Positions 1-8,715 are shown, counted from the stretch's first letter. The stretch: 64,000 nt of DNA from Inquilinus limosus (GCF_002195995.1 NZ_NHON01000004.1:26816-90815), one strand, 5' to 3'. Made by a program: numbers and translations. Notes: generated by a model from the letters alone, not told the origin.

Positions 1-617
1 TAGCGCCGGGTGTCGACGCCGAGCGACAGCGCCCGCACCGGGTTCTCGCGCAGCGCCACGAAGGCCCGGCCCCAGGGCGAGCGCAGGATCCACCACAGCC
101 CGGCCGCCACCAGCAGCAGCATGCCGAGGCAGAAATGATAGAAGGCGGTGGCCTTCCCGGTCGTCCAGCCCAGCACCACCGGCCGCGGGATGCCGCTGAT
201 GCCGGTGATGCCGCCGGTCAGCCACTCCTCGTTGCGGAACACCAGATAGGCCAGGGTGGTGAAGGCCAAGGTGACGAAGGCCAGGTAGTGGTGCTGCACC
301 CGCAGCGCCGGATAGCCGAGGATCCAGCCGATGACGAAGCTGATCGCGCCTGCGGCCAGGAAGGCGACGCCGAAGGGCCAGCCCTGGGTGGTCAGGATCG
401 CCGCAGTGTAGGCGCCGATGCCGACGAAGGCGGCCTGCGCCATCGACACCTGGCCGGCATAGCCGAGGGTCAGGTTCAGCCCCATCGCGGCGATGGTCAT
501 CACCAGCCAGGTGCTGATCAGATAGATGCCGTAGGATTTGAGGCCGAAGGGCAAGGCGGCGAGGCCGGCGACGGCCAGGACCAGCGCGAGGCCGGCGAGG
601 ATACGGCGCCGGGTCAT
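1..617 (-). CDS. livM: Branched-chain amino-acid-type ABC importer permease LivM (3' end cut by window edge)
   Basis: Inner-membrane permease subunit of a HAAT/Liv-type ABC importer. The frame starts at the ATG read leftward from 617 and runs off the window without a stop, giving about 205 residues of a usual 310-350. It shows the LivM family start with a hydrophobic first segment, then the signature GLNLTLGYAGQVSMAQAAFVG (roughly residues 47-67), and the loop SPWGRAFVALRENPVRA near the cut end. Its start overlaps the stop of the upstream livH by four bases (ATGA), so the two are translationally coupled. Together with the binding protein at 1547-2689 it forms one minus-strand operon. The ATPase genes would lie to the left, outside the window. 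Confidence 0.93.
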   Translation of the reverse strand, partial: MTRRRILAGLALVLAVAGLAALPFGLKSYGIYLISTWLVMTIAAMGLNLTLGYAGQVSMAQAAFVGIGAYTAAILTTQGWPFGVAFLAAGAISFVIGWILGYPALRVQHHYLAFVTLAFTTLAYLVFRNEEWLTGGITGISGIPRPVVLGWTTGKATAFYHFCLGMLLLVAAGLWWILRSPWGRAFVALRENPVRALSLGVDTRR

Positions 618-1492
618 ACCGTCCGCTCCTCGGCCCGGCCCAGCAGGCCCTGCGGCCGGAACAGGATCACCGCGATCAGCAGCAGCAGCGGCACGGCGGC
701 GCGGTACTGGGCCGAGACATAGGCGGCCATCAGGTTGTCGATCACGCCCAGCAGCAGCCCGCCGGCGATGGCGCCGCGGATCTGGTTGAAGCCGCCGACG
801 ATGGCGGCGATGAAGGCGGCCAGGCCCAGCGTCTCGCCGTTCGAGAACTTGGCCAGGTAGATCGGGCTGACCAGCAGCGAGGCCAGCGTCACCAGGCCGG
901 CGTTGATCAGGAACGTGTAGAGGATCATGCGCTCGACCGGGATGCCGAGGATCCGCGCCACGGTCGGGTTCTGCGCCGTGGCCTGCATGCAGCGGCCGGT
1001 TCGGGTGCGGTTGAGGAACAGCTGCAGCACCACCACCGCCACCACGGCGACCGCGATCACGGCGAGGTCCTGCAGCGACAGGGTGACGCCGCCGAGCGAC
1101 ACGTCGCCGGCCGGCACCAGCGCCGGGAAGGGCTGGGCCTCGGCGCTGTAGAACTCCTTCACCGATTCCTTCAGGAAGACGCCGAAGGCGATGGTGGCGA
1201 TCACCAGCGGCAGCACGCCGTGGCGCAGCATCGGGTCGACCAGCAGGCGCTTGAACAGCACGCCGAGGATGATCAGCGCCAGCACCGCGCCGATGCCCAC
1301 CGCCGGCCAGAACGGCAGCTCGCCGAAGCGCATCGCCGCCAGGATGAGGAAGGCCGGCAGCATCACGAACTCGCCCTGGGCGAAGTTGATGGTCTGCGAG
1401 GTCTGCCACAGCAGGGTGAAGCCGATGGCGACGAGGGCGTAGATCGCGCCCGTCGCCAGGCCGGAGGCGAGAAGCTGCAGGACATTCGCCAT
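614..1492 (-). CDS. livH: Branched-chain amino-acid-type ABC importer permease LivH
   Basis: Second inner-membrane permease of the same Liv-type importer, 292 residues, normal for the family. It opens with a hydrophobic segment (LASGLATGAIYALVAIGFTL) and the LivH signature TINFAQGEFVML at about residues 34-45. The cytoplasmic coupling loop is near residues 163-193 (RTRTGRCMQA, ARILGIPVERM), and the protein ends LFRPQGLLGRAEERTV, typical of LivH. The gene begins 54 bp after the binding-protein gene and overlaps livM by four bases. The substrate cannot be deduced; these importers carry branched-chain amino acids, amides, urea or aromatic acids. Confidence 0.93.
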   Translation of the reverse strand: MANVLQLLASGLATGAIYALVAIGFTLLWQTSQTINFAQGEFVMLPAFLILAAMRFGELPFWPAVGIGAVLALIILGVLFKRLLVDPMLRHGVLPLVIATIAFGVFLKESVKEFYSAEAQPFPALVPAGDVSLGGVTLSLQDLAVIAVAVVAVVVLQLFLNRTRTGRCMQATAQNPTVARILGIPVERMILYTFLINAGLVTLASLLVSPIYLAKFSNGETLGLAAFIAAIVGGFNQIRGAIAGGLLLGVIDNLMAAYVSAQYRAAVPLLLLIAVILFRPQGLLGRAEERTV

Positions 1493-1546
1493 GGAGGATC
1501 CTCAAGGGCCCCGGCCCGCCGCGCCGGGCGGGCCGGATGCGTGCGG

Positions 1547-2689
1547 TCAGTGGCCGAGCTTCGGCAGGGTCTTGACGATCACCTGCCGGCCGTTCTCGAC
1601 CTCGGCCAGGAAGCTGACGCGGTCGACATCGCCATTCGCATCCCAGGTGGTGTCGATCAGGATCCCCGGCTCGTCCTGGGTGGTGATGGTCAGCCCGTGC
1701 AGCGTCTCGGCCAGCGCCACGCTGTCGACCTTGCCGATCTTCTGGGTGGCGTAGCGCACGGCGTAGACCGCCAGGTAGGCCTTGATGGCGTTGTGGTCCG
1801 GCAGGTAGCCGTAGCGCGCCTGGAAGCGGTCGCGGAAGGCGCGGATGGTATCGAAGGGCGCGTCGGCCGACAGCCCGACATGGCCGCGGACGCCGTTGGC
1901 CGCATCGCCCGCCAGGTCGATCACCTTCTGGTTCAGGAGCGTGGTCTCGCCGATCAGCGGGATGGCGATCGCCTGCTTGTGCGCCTCGCGCAGGAAGCGC
2001 GCGCTCTCCTCCTCATTGGTGTAGACGATGGCGGCGTCGGCGCCGGACGATTTCAGCTTGACCACATCGGCGGCGAAATCGGCCTGGCCGGATTCGGTCG
2101 ACAGGTCGGCCACCACCTCGATGCCATGCGCCTTCATCTGCTCCAGGATGGCGTCGTGGCCGCCCTTGCCGAAATCGTTGTTCACCCAGACCACGGCGAC
2201 CTTCTTCGCCTTCAGGTCGTCGGCCAGGTAGTTCGCCAGCTTCGGCATCGCCGCCGCCTGGCTGATCGAGGTGCGGAAGATGTAGGGGTTGCCGGACTGG
2301 GTCAGCTCAGTCGCCTCGGCACCGGTGAATTGCGGCACCTCCGCCTGCTGCGCCAGCATCATGTTGACCTTGACCGAGCCGGAGAAGATCGGCCCGAAGA
2401 TCACATAGGGCTCCTCGTCCAGCGCCTTCTGCACCTGGGCGCGGGAGACGCCGGGATTGGTCTGGGTGTCGTAATGCGAGACCTCCAGCGGCCGGCCCAG
2501 GATGCCGCCCTTCTGGTTGATCTCCTCCACCGCCATCTCGATCGCGTTCTTCCAGTTGGTGCCGACCGTGGCGCCCGCGCCGGACAGCTCGATCACATCG
2601 GCGATGCGGATCGGGTCCTCGGCCCGTGCCGGCCCGGCCAGGGCCAATGCCAGGGCAATGCCCATGCCGAAGGCGTTTCGCAATCCCAT
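1547..2689 (-). CDS. Liv-type ABC importer periplasmic binding protein
   Basis: Periplasmic ligand-binding protein (type 1 fold, LivK/Peripla_BP_6 family) feeding the LivHM permease encoded just downstream. I chose the ATG at 2689 over an upstream one because it gives a clean signal peptide (MGLRNAFGMGIALALALAGPARA) and is preceded by a GGGAGGGAAG ribosome site. The mature protein begins EDPIRIADVIELSGAGATVG, the usual first strand and ligand loop. The motif IFGPIFSG (about residue 99) and the hinge VVWVNNDFGKGG (about 160) are family features. Length is 380 residues, normal. It is first in a minus-strand operon whose promoter should lie in 2690-2810. Confidence 0.92.
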   Translation of the reverse strand: MGLRNAFGMGIALALALAGPARAEDPIRIADVIELSGAGATVGTNWKNAIEMAVEEINQKGGILGRPLEVSHYDTQTNPGVSRAQVQKALDEEPYVIFGPIFSGSVKVNMMLAQQAEVPQFTGAEATELTQSGNPYIFRTSISQAAAMPKLANYLADDLKAKKVAVVWVNNDFGKGGHDAILEQMKAHGIEVVADLSTESGQADFAADVVKLKSSGADAAIVYTNEEESARFLREAHKQAIAIPLIGETTLLNQKVIDLAGDAANGVRGHVGLSADAPFDTIRAFRDRFQARYGYLPDHNAIKAYLAVYAVRYATQKIGKVDSVALAETLHGLTITTQDEPGILIDTTWDANGDVDRVSFLAEVENGRQVIVKTLPKLGH

Positions 2690-2810
2690 CCCGTCTTCCC
2701 TCCCCTGCCAGCCTGTTGTTCTGGGTCGATCCCGGCCGACTAGCACAAGGACTGTCGGGCGACGAGGGGCATGACGTCAATGATCGGACAAAAAGCGGCG
2801 AACGGCCCGG

Positions 2811-3821
2811 TCAGCCGATCACGCGGCAGGACTCGCGCACCGCCAGCTGTGGCGCGAACACCGCTCGCACCGGCCCGGCGGGCGGGGCACCGTCCAGGCG
2901 CGCCAGCAGGCATTCCACCGCCCGCTCGCCCATCTCCCGCACCGGCTGCACCACCGCGGTCAGCCCCGGCGAGAAGGCCGTGCTCCACTCGAAATCGCCG
3001 ATGCCGGCGACCGAGACATCCTTCGGGCAGCGGAAGCCCTGCTCGGCGACCGCCCGCATCACCCCGATCGTGGTCAGGTTACTGGTCGAGAAGATCGCCG
3101 TCGGGCGCGGCCGGCGGTGCAGCAGCGCCGCCGTGGCATCCTTCGCCGTCTCGATCTGGAAGTCGCCGCAGACGGCGAGATCCTCGTCGAAGACGATGCC
3201 GGCCTCGTCCAGCGCCTCGCGATAGCCGTCGAAGCGGTCGGTCGCGGTCGAGATCCCCGGCCGGCCGGTGATGACGCCGATGCGGCGATGGCCGCTGCGG
3301 ATCATGTACTCCACCGCCATCCGCGCCGCCGCCCGGTCGTCGAGCATCACCGAATCGAACTCGGCCAGCCCGCGCAGCGTGCGGTCGACCAGCACCGCCG
3401 GCACGGTGACCAGGCGGCGGATCGCCTCGGCATTGCCGGGCTCCACCCCGCTCAGCACCAGCACCAGCCCGTCGGCGCGCTGGGTGCGCATCAGCTGCAG
3501 GTGCCGCAGCTCCTTCTCCGGATCGTCGGCGGAGGCGCACAGCACCAGGGCATAGCCGGCGGCGTCGCAGGCCCGTTCGATCGCCGCGGCCAGCGCGGCG
3601 AAGAGCGGGTTGGTCAGGTCCGGGATGATCAGGCCGATGGTGCGGGTGCGGCCGGTCTTCAGGCTGCGCGCCACCCCGTCCGGGGCGTAGCCCAGCTCCT
3701 CGATCGCCGCCAGCACCCGCTGGCGCAGCGCGGCGCTGACCGGCGCCGTCCGGTTGACCACCGCGGAGACCGAGCCGATCGACACCCCGGCCCGGTTCGC
3801 CACGTCCCGCAATGTCGCCAT
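2811..3821 (-). CDS. LacI-family transcriptional repressor
   Basis: DNA-binding repressor of 336 residues with the family layout: an N-terminal helix-turn-helix and hinge (ATLRDVANRAGVSIGSVSAV, then RSLKTGRTRTIGLIIPDLTNP) followed by a sugar-binding-protein-like core with GYREALDEAG and the family motif DVSVAGIGDFEWS. The ATG at 3821 places the HTH at residue 2, as usual for LacI proteins; the frame is open upstream but has no family sequence there. It diverges from a sugar importer/GH172 operon starting at 4026, and the 204-bp gap contains TGAAACGTTTCA, a typical LacI-type palindrome. It probably represses that operon and itself until a sugar ligand binds. Confidence 0.93.
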   Translation of the reverse strand: MATLRDVANRAGVSIGSVSAVVNRTAPVSAALRQRVLAAIEELGYAPDGVARSLKTGRTRTIGLIIPDLTNPLFAALAAAIERACDAAGYALVLCASADDPEKELRHLQLMRTQRADGLVLVLSGVEPGNAEAIRRLVTVPAVLVDRTLRGLAEFDSVMLDDRAAARMAVEYMIRSGHRRIGVITGRPGISTATDRFDGYREALDEAGIVFDEDLAVCGDFQIETAKDATAALLHRRPRPTAIFSTSNLTTIGVMRAVAEQGFRCPKDVSVAGIGDFEWSTAFSPGLTAVVQPVREMGERAVECLLARLDGAPPAGPVRAVFAPQLAVRESCRVIG

Positions 3822-3867
3822 GGTCCCCGAAGCCGTTGCCAAGTCGCGAATCGGATGATAGCTTTTC

Positions 3868-3879
3868 TGAAACGTTTCA
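3868..3879. promoter_or_regulatory. Candidate LacI-family operator, perfect 12-bp palindrome
   Basis: TGAAACGTTTCA is a perfect palindrome with the central CG step typical of LacI-family operators. It lies in the divergent gap between the repressor (start 3821) and the importer operon (start 4026). A degenerate second copy, TGAAAGGTTTCG (10 of 12 matching), lies at 3959-3970, about 91 bp away centre to centre. Assignment to the adjacent repressor is an inference. Confidence 0.65.
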
Positions 3880-3958
3880 AACAAGCAGATAGCGGCCGAA
3901 TTCCGGGACATCGGACGGCCGCGCCTGGCTGCGGTTTCGCCGGGATTGCCGAATCGGC

Positions 3959-3970
3959 TGAAAGGTTTCG
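3959..3970. promoter_or_regulatory. Possible secondary operator half-match
   Basis: TGAAAGGTTTCG matches the operator at 3868 in 10 of 12 positions and lies 56 bp before the binding-protein start. Two sites would permit looping by a tetrameric or dimeric LacI protein, but the match is imperfect and could be chance. Confidence 0.3.
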
Positions 3971-4025
3971 ATTCGGCAGGCGCGGCTGGCGCCGCATCAC
4001 GACGCGACACAAGGGGAGGACCGTC

Positions 4026-5378
4026 ATGACCCGCCGCAACGACACCGGACACCCGATCGGCCGCCGCGCCGTCCTGGCCGCCGGCACCGCGCTGGCCGGC
4101 GCCGGCCTGCTGCCGATGCCCACTCTCTCGCGCCGCGCCCGGGCGGCGGAGGGGCCGCTTAAGTTCTGGCAGTTCTACGCCCCCGGCGGCGCCGTCCCCG
4201 GCCAGGTGCAGTGGTTCCAGGACATGGTCAAGGGCTGGAACGACAGCCAGGAGACCAAGGTCGAGCTGGAATACATCCCGACCTCGCAATACATCAACGG
4301 CACCAAGCTGCAGACCGCCTTCGCCGCCGGCGAGGGGCCGGACATCTTCCTGATCAGCCCCGGCGATTTCCTGCGCTACCACAATGGCGGCGCGCTCTTG
4401 GACCTCGCCCCCTATGTCGCGGCCGAGGCCCGCGCCGACTATTACGACACCGCCATCGCCACCCGGCTGGTCAAGGACGGCCTGTTCGGCCTGCCGATGG
4501 AGGTCGAGCCGATGGCGATCTACTACAGCGTCAAGGCGTTCAAGGAGGCCGGCCTGGGCGAGGCCGACATCCCGAAGACCTGGGACCAGCTTCTCGAAGT
4601 CGCCAAGAAGCTGACCAACGACCGGCGCTTCGGCATCCTGTTCGAGACCAATCCCGGCTACTATCAGAACTTCACCTGGTACCCGTTCCTGTGGCAGGGC
4701 GGCGGCGAGATCGTCGGGAAGGACGGCAAGAGCGGCTTCAACTCCGACGCCACGAAGGCCGCGCTGAAGTTCTGGCAGGACGCGGTGCAGCAGGGCGTAG
4801 CCCCGCGCAAGCCGCTGGGCTACGGCGCCAACGACATCGCCGCCAATCTCGGCTCCGGCTTCTGCGCCATGCAGAATGTCGGCATCTGGGGCATCAGCGC
4901 CCTGCGCAACGCCGACCCGAACCTCGAATACGGCGTGTTCAAGCTGCCGGTGCCGCAGGGCGGGCAGGACCGCACCGTGGCCGGCGGCTGGGCCTTCGTC
5001 GCCAATGCCAATGGCCGCAACACCGAGGCGGCGGGCAAGTTCTGCGCCTGGGCGCTGGGGTCGATGGACCCGGGCTCGGTGCAGCGCGTCGCCGACTGGT
5101 GCACCAAGGCCAAGAGCGACATGCCGCCAAGGAAGTCGGCCTTCGCCGAGGCCACGGCCGCCCAGGCCTATGGCAGCGGCGCGATGAAGACCTTCGCCGA
5201 GCAGGTGTTCCCCACCGCCCGCGGCGAGCCGCGGGTGCCGCCCCAGGTCTACAAGGCGATCTCCGACGCCATCCAGGCCTGCCAGCTGAACGGCGAGGAC
5301 CCGGGCAAGCGGGCCGAGATGGCGGCGCAGCAGATCGACAGCTTCCTGTCCGGCTATGACGGCGCGCCGATCCTATGA
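4026..5378 (+). CDS. Family 1 (CUT1) sugar ABC importer binding protein
   Basis: Extracytoplasmic solute-binding protein, 450 residues, of the MalE/UgpB type, presenting a sugar or oligosaccharide to the permeases at 5599 and 6536. The leader carries twin arginines in GRRAVLAAGTALAGAG followed by SRRARAAEG, so Tat export is likely. Typical features are LQTAFAAGEGPDIFLISPGD (about residue 100), the hinge-region LPMEVEPMAIYYSV and the C-terminal PRVPPQVYKAISDAIQ. The start is preceded by GGGGAGGACCGTC. It is separated from the permeases by a 220-bp gap holding a long inverted repeat, which may let the binding protein be made in excess. Confidence 0.93.
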   Translation: MTRRNDTGHPIGRRAVLAAGTALAGAGLLPMPTLSRRARAAEGPLKFWQFYAPGGAVPGQVQWFQDMVKGWNDSQETKVELEYIPTSQYINGTKLQTAFAAGEGPDIFLISPGDFLRYHNGGALLDLAPYVAAEARADYYDTAIATRLVKDGLFGLPMEVEPMAIYYSVKAFKEAGLGEADIPKTWDQLLEVAKKLTNDRRFGILFETNPGYYQNFTWYPFLWQGGGEIVGKDGKSGFNSDATKAALKFWQDAVQQGVAPRKPLGYGANDIAANLGSGFCAMQNVGIWGISALRNADPNLEYGVFKLPVPQGGQDRTVAGGWAFVANANGRNTEAAGKFCAWALGSMDPGSVQRVADWCTKAKSDMPPRKSAFAEATAAQAYGSGAMKTFAEQVFPTARGEPRVPPQVYKAISDAIQACQLNGEDPGKRAEMAAQQIDSFLSGYDGAPIL

Positions 5379-5413
5379 GGGCGGCGATGCATGGCGCTTC
5401 GGGTCACGTCCTT

Positions 5414-5579
5414 AGTCCCCCCTCCCCTCGCGGGAGGGGGCTAGGGGGAGGGGGTTCCCTCGGCCTGCGCCGGCGCTGGCGCGCAGACGGCAGTGATCGC
5501 GGAAGCGATTTTAACCATTCGCGCGCGGACGCGCGCAGCCCCCTCCCCCTACCCCCCTCCCACAAGGGGAGGGGGGACT
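5414..5579. repeat. Long imperfect inverted repeat between binding-protein and permease genes
   Basis: Two about 40-bp GC-rich arms (5414-5454 and 5539-5579) are near-perfect reverse complements; each arm also holds an inner palindrome of CCCCTCCC and GGGAGGGG tracts. The 84-bp centre has further inverted GCGC tracts. Transcribed as RNA this would form a very stable hairpin inside the operon, as REP-type elements do between malE-like and malF-like genes. A related element lies inside the ATPase gene at 24436-24558. Confidence 0.85.
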
Positions 5580-5598
5580 CAGACGGGGTGCCGACGGC

Positions 5599-6543
5599 AT
5601 GAGCACCGCTTCACCGACGGCAGTTCCCTTGGCCACCGTGAGCAAGCCCCGCCGCCTGTCCGCCCGGCACCGGGAATGGATCGCCGGATATCTCTTCGTC
5701 CTGCCCGACGCGCTGGGCCTGCTGGTCTTCGTCGGCGGGCCGATGCTGCTGTCGCTCAGCCTCGGCTTCTTCGGCGTCACCGGCTTCGGCGGCTACCGCT
5801 TCGTCGGCCTGGCCAATTACCGCCGCATGCTGGCCGACCCGCTGTTCCTGGAGAGCCTGAAGGTCACCCTGCTCTATGTCGTGCTGCTGGTGCCCAGCCT
5901 CTACGTCACCGGCCTCGGCCTGGCCCTGCTGGTGCACCGGCGCAGCCGCTTCTCCGGCCTGTTCCGGACGCTGTTCTTCCTGCCGCACATGGTCAGCCTG
6001 GTGGTGGTCGGGCTGATCTGGCAGGTGCTGCTGATCGACAAGATCGGCGTGGTCAGCCGGGTCTCGGCCGCGATCGGCCTCGGCGGACTGTCCTGGCTCG
6101 GCGACCCGAGCCTGGCGCTGTACGCCATCGTCGGCGTCAGCGTCTGGTTCCTGATGGGCTACTACATGCTGATCTTCCTGTCCGGGCTGCAGGACATCCC
6201 GCGCGAATATCTCGACGCGGCGCGGATCGACGGCGCCGGGCCGGTCGCGTCCTTCCGCCACATCATCCTGCCCCTCCTCCGCCCCACCAGCTTCTTCGTG
6301 CTGCTGGTGTCGACCGTCACGGCGGTGGCCGGGGCCCAGACCTTCGACCTGGTCTATGTCATGACCAAGGGCGGGCCGGCCAATTCGACCTCGCTGGCGA
6401 TCTATTACATCTACGAGCAGGCCTTCCAGTTCGGCGAATACGGCTATGCCGCCGCCATGGCCTCGGTGCTGGTGATCATCCTGCTGGCCTTCACCGTCCT
6501 GCTGTTCCGGGTCACGCGCGGCGGGCGCTTCGACTATGACTGA
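5599..6543 (+). CDS. Sugar ABC importer permease, MalF/UgpA type
   Basis: Inner-membrane permease of 314 residues with about six hydrophobic segments beginning at IAGYLFVLPDALGLLVFVGG. The conserved cytoplasmic EAA-type coupling loop appears as YLDAARIDGAGPVASFRHIILPLLRP around residues 209-234. The family region TFDLVYVMTKGGPANSTS follows at about residues 249-266. It ends with overlap of the next permease by eight bases, so the pair is co-translated. No ATPase gene accompanies this importer. Confidence 0.94.
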   Translation: MSTASPTAVPLATVSKPRRLSARHREWIAGYLFVLPDALGLLVFVGGPMLLSLSLGFFGVTGFGGYRFVGLANYRRMLADPLFLESLKVTLLYVVLLVPSLYVTGLGLALLVHRRSRFSGLFRTLFFLPHMVSLVVVGLIWQVLLIDKIGVVSRVSAAIGLGGLSWLGDPSLALYAIVGVSVWFLMGYYMLIFLSGLQDIPREYLDAARIDGAGPVASFRHIILPLLRPTSFFVLLVSTVTAVAGAQTFDLVYVMTKGGPANSTSLAIYYIYEQAFQFGEYGYAAAMASVLVIILLAFTVLLFRVTRGGRFDYD

Positions 6544-7375
6544 CGCCGCCCTCTCCCCCACCCGAGCCTTTCGCCCGGCGGGCACGGTCTGGTTCCTGGC
6601 TTCGGCCCTCGCCGCCCTCACGGCCGTCGCGCCGCTGCTGTGGATGCTGTCGATCGCCTTCAAGGGGCCGGACGAGATCTTCGACCCCGGGCTGATCCCG
6701 GCGCGGCCGACGCTGGACAACTTCCTCTACGTCTTCACCGAGGTCGATTTCCTGCGCTTCCTCCTGAACACGCTGCTGGTGGCCGGGTCGGTGACGGTGA
6801 TCGCCCTCCTGTTCCACTCCATGGCCGGCTATGCCCTGGCGCGGCTGCGCTTCCCGGGGCGCGAGGCGATCTTCCTCGGCATGTTCGCGACCTTCCTGAT
6901 CTCGCTGCCGGTGATCATCGTCCCGCTGTTCATCCTGGTGCGGCAGCTGGGGCTGGTGAACTCCTATGGCGGGCTGATCATCCCGGCGATCTTCAACGCC
7001 TTCGGCATATTCCTGCTGCGCCAGTTCTACCTGAACGTGCCGCGCGAGCTGGAGGAGGCGGCGTTCATCGACGGCGCCGGCTACTGGCGGGTGTATTGGA
7101 GCATCGTGCTGCCCCTGTCGCGGCCGATCCTGGCCGCCCTGGCGATCTTCTTCTTCCTGGCCAACTGGAACGCCTTCCTGTGGCCGCTGACCATCACCAC
7201 GGACGAGAGGCTGTGGGTGGTGCAGGTCGCGGTCGCCAGCTTCCAGGCCCAGTACTCTGCCTCCTGGAACTATATCATGGCCGCCTCCACCGTGGTGGCG
7301 CTGCCGACCCTGCTGCTGTTCGTCCTGTTCCAGCGGCAGATCATCGAATCGATCAAGACCGGCGGCCTCAAGTAG
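6536..7375 (+). CDS. Sugar ABC importer permease, MalG/UgpE type
   Basis: Partner permease, 279 residues. It carries the MalG features AGYALARLRFPGR (about residue 98), the coupling loop LEEAAFIDGAGYWRVYWSIV (about residues 174-193) and NWNAFLWPLTI, and ends with the usual IESIKTGGLK. Its ATG lies eight bases inside the preceding gene. With 4026 and 5599 it makes a CUT1-type importer lacking a dedicated ATP-binding subunit; a MsmK-type ATPase at 41974 could serve it (inference). The glycosidase gene at 7399 follows 23 bp downstream. Confidence 0.94.
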   Translation: MTDAALSPTRAFRPAGTVWFLASALAALTAVAPLLWMLSIAFKGPDEIFDPGLIPARPTLDNFLYVFTEVDFLRFLLNTLLVAGSVTVIALLFHSMAGYALARLRFPGREAIFLGMFATFLISLPVIIVPLFILVRQLGLVNSYGGLIIPAIFNAFGIFLLRQFYLNVPRELEEAAFIDGAGYWRVYWSIVLPLSRPILAALAIFFFLANWNAFLWPLTITTDERLWVVQVAVASFQAQYSASWNYIMAASTVVALPTLLLFVLFQRQIIESIKTGGLK

Positions 7376-7398
7376 CCGCGCGCACGAGAGGACACACC

Positions 7399-8574
7399 AT
7401 GCAGAGCAATGCCGGATTGTCGCCGCTGCGCGGCCTGGCCAAGCTGCGCCAGGCCCGCACCCGGCGCTTCTCCAGCTGGGACCGCACCGGCGGCAATGAC
7501 GACCGGCTGCACATCGCCCCGGGCGAGACGGTGACGATCGCCGAGGCGTCAGGCGCCGGCGTGGTCACCCATATCTGGGTCACGGTCAACTGCGCCAGCC
7601 GCCACGCGCTGCGCAAGATCGTGCTGCGCGCCTGGTGGGACGGCGAGGCCGAGCCCAGCGTCGAATGCCCGCTGGGCGACTTCTTCGGCATGGGCCATGG
7701 CCAGACCCGCAACTTCGCCAGCCTGCCGCTGCAGATGAGCCCGCAGGACGGCAAGGCGCTGAACTGTTATTTCCCGATGCCCTTCGCGGCCGGCATGCGC
7801 TTCGCCGTGACCAACGAGGCCGAGCACGAGCTGCTGTTCTACTACTACATCGACCTGGAGCTGCACGATGCGCTGGAGGACGGCCTCGGCCGCTTCCACG
7901 CCCAGTGGCGCCGGGCCGCGCCGCAGCCCTTCGACGAGGCCGGGCTGACCAATGAGGAGGTGCTGTTCGGCGGCGTCACCACCGACTCCGCGAAGAACCA
8001 CACCATCCTCGACGCCGCCGGGCACGGCCATTATGTCGGCTGCCTGCTGAGCGTCTATTCGCTGCGCCGGTCACGGAACTGGGACTGGTATGGCGAGGGC
8101 GACGACATGATCTTCGTCGACGGCGAGCCCGGGATCTCGGTGCCCGATGCCGGCCGCAAGCGGCAGATCGCGGCCGAGGCGCCGCAGCCGGTGATCGCCG
8201 ACCGGCCCGAGAGCGCGCCCGGCGCCAATGACGCCTGGCCGCCGACCCTGCACGGCACCGGCACCGAGGATTACTTCAACACCGCCTGGTGCCCGAACCA
8301 GGAGTATTCCGCGCCCTATCACGGCATCATCGCCGGCGGCGGCCCGAACTGGCAGGAGCCGGTGACGCTCTACCGCTTCCACATCGAGGACCCGGTGGTG
8401 TTCAAGCGGTCGATCCGCATCACCATCGAGCGCGGCCACGCCAACCGCCGCGACGACGAGGTGTCCAGCACCGCCTTCTGGTACCAGGCCGAGCCGCACA
8501 AGCCCTTCCCGCCCCTGCCCGCCGCCAAGGACCGGTTGCCGAGCTTCCGCGCGCCGTTCGAGGAGCGCGGCTGA
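7399..8574 (+). CDS. DUF2961 / glycoside hydrolase family 172 protein
   Basis: Protein of 391 residues matching the DUF2961 family, now GH172. Its characterised members are a difructose dianhydride I synthase/hydrolase (alpha-fructofuranosidase) and exo-acting D-arabinofuranosidases. The hallmarks seen are the opening SSWDRTGGNDD, the jelly-roll strand VTHIWVTV, CPLGDFFGMGHG (about residues 92-103), NCYFPMPF, and LHGTGTEDYFNTAW around residue 285, which includes an acidic residue of the putative active site. There is no signal peptide, so it would act on the imported sugar in the cytoplasm. It ends the LacI-controlled importer operon and so points to a furanoside-type substrate (inference). 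Confidence 0.88.
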   Translation: MQSNAGLSPLRGLAKLRQARTRRFSSWDRTGGNDDRLHIAPGETVTIAEASGAGVVTHIWVTVNCASRHALRKIVLRAWWDGEAEPSVECPLGDFFGMGHGQTRNFASLPLQMSPQDGKALNCYFPMPFAAGMRFAVTNEAEHELLFYYYIDLELHDALEDGLGRFHAQWRRAAPQPFDEAGLTNEEVLFGGVTTDSAKNHTILDAAGHGHYVGCLLSVYSLRRSRNWDWYGEGDDMIFVDGEPGISVPDAGRKRQIAAEAPQPVIADRPESAPGANDAWPPTLHGTGTEDYFNTAWCPNQEYSAPYHGIIAGGGPNWQEPVTLYRFHIEDPVVFKRSIRITIERGHANRRDDEVSSTAFWYQAEPHKPFPPLPAAKDRLPSFRAPFEERG

Positions 8575-8600
8575 GGTCTCGCCACGCCACTGCCAACCAC

Positions 8601-8690
8601 GTCATGGCGAGGAGGCGAAGCCGACGTGGCCATCCAGGGGCCGGTGCGAGCGGCCCTGGATGGCCACGCCCCTGCGGGGCTCGCCATGAC
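8601..8690. repeat. Dispersed palindromic repeat, type A
   Basis: A 90-bp imperfect palindrome opening GTCATGGCGAGGAGGCGAAG and closing with the reverse complement of its first bases (TCGCCATGAC). An almost identical copy lies at 51308-51395 and a related one at 36944-37028. All sit between genes. Here it separates the 3' ends of the convergent GH172 and permease genes, where it may also act as a transcription terminator. Confidence 0.9.
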
Positions 8691-8715
8691 GGTGAGGGTG
8701 TATCGAGGGCCGACC

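Noticed and set aside
3117..5378. A 753-codon plus-strand frame joining antisense LacI sequence to the sugar-binding protein
   Set aside because: The first 300 codons are antisense to the LacI gene; the binding protein begins at the ATG at 4026 with a Tat leader and ribosome site.
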